NCBI GenBank assembly: GCA_947374505.1
Contig: CANCCE010000132.1
Location: 1-7,694, forward strand
Length of the DNA: 7,694 nt
Direction: 5' to 3'
DNA from: Comamonadaceae bacterium
Lineage (GTDB): Bacteria > Pseudomonadota > Gammaproteobacteria > Burkholderiales > Burkholderiaceae_C
In this document: positions 6,156 to 7,694 of the stretch, piece after piece
How positions within the stretch are numbered: the stretch's first letter is position 1
Layout: every line of letters starts with the position of its first letter
Notes under the pieces: generated by a model
What the model saw: only the letters and a program-made list of their open reading frames with translations
What the model was told of the DNA's origin: nothing
Databases searched by the model: none
Translations under genes and position numbers: made by a program

Positions 6156-7061
6156 ATGTTGCTGCCACTTCTTGTTTTTCTGGCGGTCACCTTGTCGGTG
6201 GTTGGCTTGTATTTTTGGCTCACGCCAACGCGCACAGAGCAGCGCTTGCAGGTGCTGAATGGCGACCGCCAAAATACGCAGTGGCGGCAAACCATGGTCA
6301 AGCTGGCCGAACCTTTGGCTAATTTGTCATCGCCAACTGCGGATTGGGATTCGTCGGCGCTGCGGGTGCGCTTTTTCAATGCCGGTATACGCAACGATCG
6401 TGCCAGATTGATTTACTTCGCCACCAAGTCCTTGCTGCCGCTGCTCTTCGCGTTCCCGGCCTTTGCCTTCAGCCGCGTTACTTTACAGGCGGAAGGTGCG
6501 ACCTTGTTTTTTGATGTTTCAACAGCCGCCTTGATTGGCTGCTATGTGCCCAACGTGGTGTTGGGGTGGTTGGTCCGCGTGCGGCAGCGCGAGCTATTCG
6601 AGAATTTCCCTGACGCGGTTGACTTGATGTTGGTCTGCGTTGAAGCAGGTCTTGGGCTCGACGCCGGGTTGGCCCGAGTGGCCGGCGAGATTAAGATGAA
6701 AAGCATGGCCTTGGCGGAGGAGCTGCACCTGACGAATCTGGAAGTACGCGCCGGCGGAGCGCGTGAAAAAGCGCTGAAAAATCTGGCGCGGCGGACCGGG
6801 CTTGAGGAGCTCGACACCTTTGCCGTGATGCTGACGCAAGCGGATAAATTTGGCACCAGCGTGGGGGATTCACTGCGGGTCTTTTCGGATGACCTGCGGC
6901 ACAAACGGCAGACCCGCGCTGAGGTGCGTGCCGCCAAAGTTCCCACCTTGTTGCTGATACCGATGGTGCTGTTTATCTTTCCGTCGATCATCATGGTCAT
7001 GATGGGGCCGGCAGCGATTCAGATTATTCGCGCTGTGATGCCTTTGTTGACAGGCCTCTAG
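6156..7061 (+). CDS. tadC: Inner-membrane platform protein TadC (T2SSF domain)
   Basis: This 301-residue second platform protein is homologous to but distinct from TadB. Hydrophobic segments are at about 4-22, 88-107, 115-140 and 262-284, with a possible further one near the end. The T2SSF domain begins with F-P-D-A-V-D-L-M-L-V-C-V-E-A-G-L (151-166). It includes the TadC-typical R-T-G-L-E-E-L-D-T-F-A (213-223) and the conserved Q-A-D-K-F-G-T-S-V-G-D-S-L-R (228-241). It should pair with TadB at the base of the pilus. AAGGA (6146-6150) overlaps the tadB stop and lies 5 nt before ATG 6156. It is the last tad gene here: tadD and further genes do not follow, because a convergent gene ends 30 nt beyond its TAG stop. 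No clear terminator is visible in those 30 nt. Confidence 0.95.
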   Translation: MLLPLLVFLAVTLSVVGLYFWLTPTRTEQRLQVLNGDRQNTQWRQTMVKLAEPLANLSSPTADWDSSALRVRFFNAGIRNDRARLIYFATKSLLPLLFAFPAFAFSRVTLQAEGATLFFDVSTAALIGCYVPNVVLGWLVRVRQRELFENFPDAVDLMLVCVEAGLGLDAGLARVAGEIKMKSMALAEELHLTNLEVRAGGAREKALKNLARRTGLEELDTFAVMLTQADKFGTSVGDSLRVFSDDLRHKRQTRAEVRAAKVPTLLLIPMVLFIFPSIIMVMMGPAAIQIIRAVMPLLTGL

Positions 7062-7091
7062 CGTATTTAGGAACGGGGCTGCAGTTGACGT

Positions 7092-7616
7092 TTATCGGCG
7101 TCCCAGTGCATTGGTGAGGGCTTCTTGCATCATGGTTTGAAAGTTAGCGTTTTTCAGAACACCAAGTCCATTGGTCGTGATGTCAATCACAGTTTGGGTC
7201 CGCAGCACTTGATTGTTGAGGGTGTTTTGTACGTATGTCCCCAGCGGTAGAGTTATAGCCCCTGAGTCAACCACATTGCCACTTCCGTTTTGAACGATTT
7301 GCGGTTGCAAGTTGATTTGCTGGCCAAGTTGCTGAGCTTGTGAAGCGGTGAGTTTGCTAAGGTCACCCAACTGCAATGTCATGCTGGTGACGAGTTCCTG
7401 GTTGATGTAAGTGGCTCGGCTGATGCCGAAGGACACCATCATGCCTAGGCCTAAATCAAAACCACCGCGCATCTTATCCAGACGCTTGTTGCTGACGGTC
7501 ATCCACAGAGGTGTTTCCGCCTTGTCAAGCGATGCATCAGCTTGTGCCAAGCTGGCCATGCCCATGAGCAGCGCATACAAAGTAACCATTAATCGGCCAC
7601 GGGTACGGTTGTGCAT
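7092..7616 (-). CDS. Secreted protein with MRGGF double-glycine-like motif, unknown function
   Basis: This 174-residue protein has a clear Sec signal peptide: a basic start (H-N-R-T-R-G-R), a hydrophobic core (about 9-20) and a predicted cut A-Q-A|D after residue 26. The next stretch ends V-S-N-K-R-L-D-K-M-R-G-G (41-52). It resembles a double-glycine leader, with a hydrophobic residue at -12, Ser at -11, Leu at -7, Met at -4 and Gly-Gly at -2/-1, but Arg rather than Glu at -8. The body is Gln/Asn/Thr-rich, including I-V-Q-N-G-S-G-N (107-114) and an Asn-rich C-terminus, and has no cysteine. I cannot assign a function. I have an impression of similar L-R-G-G-F secreted proteins beside C39-type peptidase genes, which is unverified. 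GGGAGA on the minus strand (plus positions 7623-7628) lies 6 nt before the ATG and supports this start over Met10. It converges on the tad operon and need not be functionally linked. Confidence 0.75.
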   Translation of the reverse strand: MHNRTRGRLMVTLYALLMGMASLAQADASLDKAETPLWMTVSNKRLDKMRGGFDLGLGMMVSFGISRATYINQELVTSMTLQLGDLSKLTASQAQQLGQQINLQPQIVQNGSGNVVDSGAITLPLGTYVQNTLNNQVLRTQTVIDITTNGLGVLKNANFQTMMQEALTNALGRR

Positions 7617-7694
7617 CAGAAATCTCCCGGGCCATTTTTTGGCAATGTCACATTGGTGAGACTTCCCCGCTGGACACCATCAGCCAGCAGGGCT
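7616..7694 (-). CDS. 3' end of an upstream minus-strand gene (partial, unknown)
   Basis: On the minus strand a frame is open from the window edge to a TGA (plus 7616-7618) that shares one base with the ATG of the secreted-protein gene, forming TGATG. The 25 visible residues read A-L-L-A-D-G-V-Q-R-G-S-L-T-N-V-T-L-P-K-N and then G-P-G-D-F. A frame this short can be open by chance (roughly three in ten). The support is the one-base stop/start overlap and the placement of the downstream gene's ribosome site inside it, both typical of translational coupling. No family can be recognised from 25 residues. Confidence 0.5.
   Translation of the reverse strand, partial: ALLADGVQRGSLTNVTLPKNGPGDF
7623..7628 (-). 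promoter_or_regulatory. Ribosome binding site of the minus-strand secreted-protein gene
   Basis: GGGAGA on the minus strand lies 6 nt upstream of the ATG at 7616. It fixes the start so that the protein keeps its basic signal-peptide N-region, and it lies within the end of the presumed upstream gene. Confidence 0.65.

Noticed and set aside
7643..7655. Short palindrome CAATGT-C-ACATTG upstream of the minus-strand gene
   Set aside because: Six-bp arms with a 1-nt centre are too short to separate from chance, and it lies within the presumed upstream coding region.
1..7694. CRISPR array, tRNA/rRNA gene, insertion sequence or prophage
   Set aside because: No regularly spaced repeats, tRNA-like or rRNA-like sequence, transposase or phage motif, or terminal inverted repeats were seen. 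The window is fully accounted for by the genes listed.

Overview
The window is most of the structural and motor part of a Tad/Flp (type IVc) pilus locus, followed by a convergent, apparently unrelated pair of genes. The moderately high GC, the Tad gene order (flp, flp, tadE, tadG, tadZ, tadA, tadB, tadC) and the overall flavour of the proteins suggest a Gram-negative betaproteobacterium, probably Burkholderiales and possibly Comamonadaceae. That placement is an inference from protein style; no rRNA or taxonomic marker is present.

Layout. At 1-241 (+) is the 3' part of a small lipoprotein gene with its lipobox visible at the window edge; its start is outside. Two tandem paralogous Flp prepilin genes follow (285-497 and 645-860, +). 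They share an identical 16-nt translation-initiation segment and are separated by 147 nt holding a small inverted repeat and a possible 33-codon ORF. A strong two-part stem-loop (864-910) sits just after the second pilin gene. Next come tadE (950-1432), tadG-like (1425-2549, overlapping tadE by 8 nt), tadZ/cpaE (2584-3738), tadA/cpaF (3741-5129), tadB (5154-6146) and tadC (6156-7061), all + strand. Their spacings of -8, 34, 2, 24 and 9 nt indicate one operon. After only 30 nt the minus strand carries a gene for a secreted protein with a double-glycine-like motif (7092-7616). It appears translationally coupled (TGATG) to the end of another minus-strand gene that leaves the window at 7694. No gene-free stretch exceeds 300 nt; the largest gap is 498-644.

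How the genes fit together. Flp prepilins and the TadE pseudopilin carry the G|xxxxE processing site of the Tad prepilin peptidase, which is not in this window (nor are the secretin RcpA/CpaC, RcpC/CpaB or TadD). TadA is the hexameric motor ATPase, TadB and TadC are its inner-membrane platform proteins, and TadZ is the ParA/MinD-like localisation factor. TadE and TadG are envelope minor components, and the upstream lipoprotein probably belongs to the outer-membrane part. The stem-loop between the abundant pilins and the low-copy machinery is a plausible device for setting their expression ratio.

Most worth a second look: the 864-910 stem-loop, the paired C-terminal cysteines in both pilins, the in-frame hexanucleotide repeat in tadE, the lysine-less Walker A of TadZ, and the convergent minus-strand pair whose secreted product combines a Sec signal with a GG-leader-like motif.
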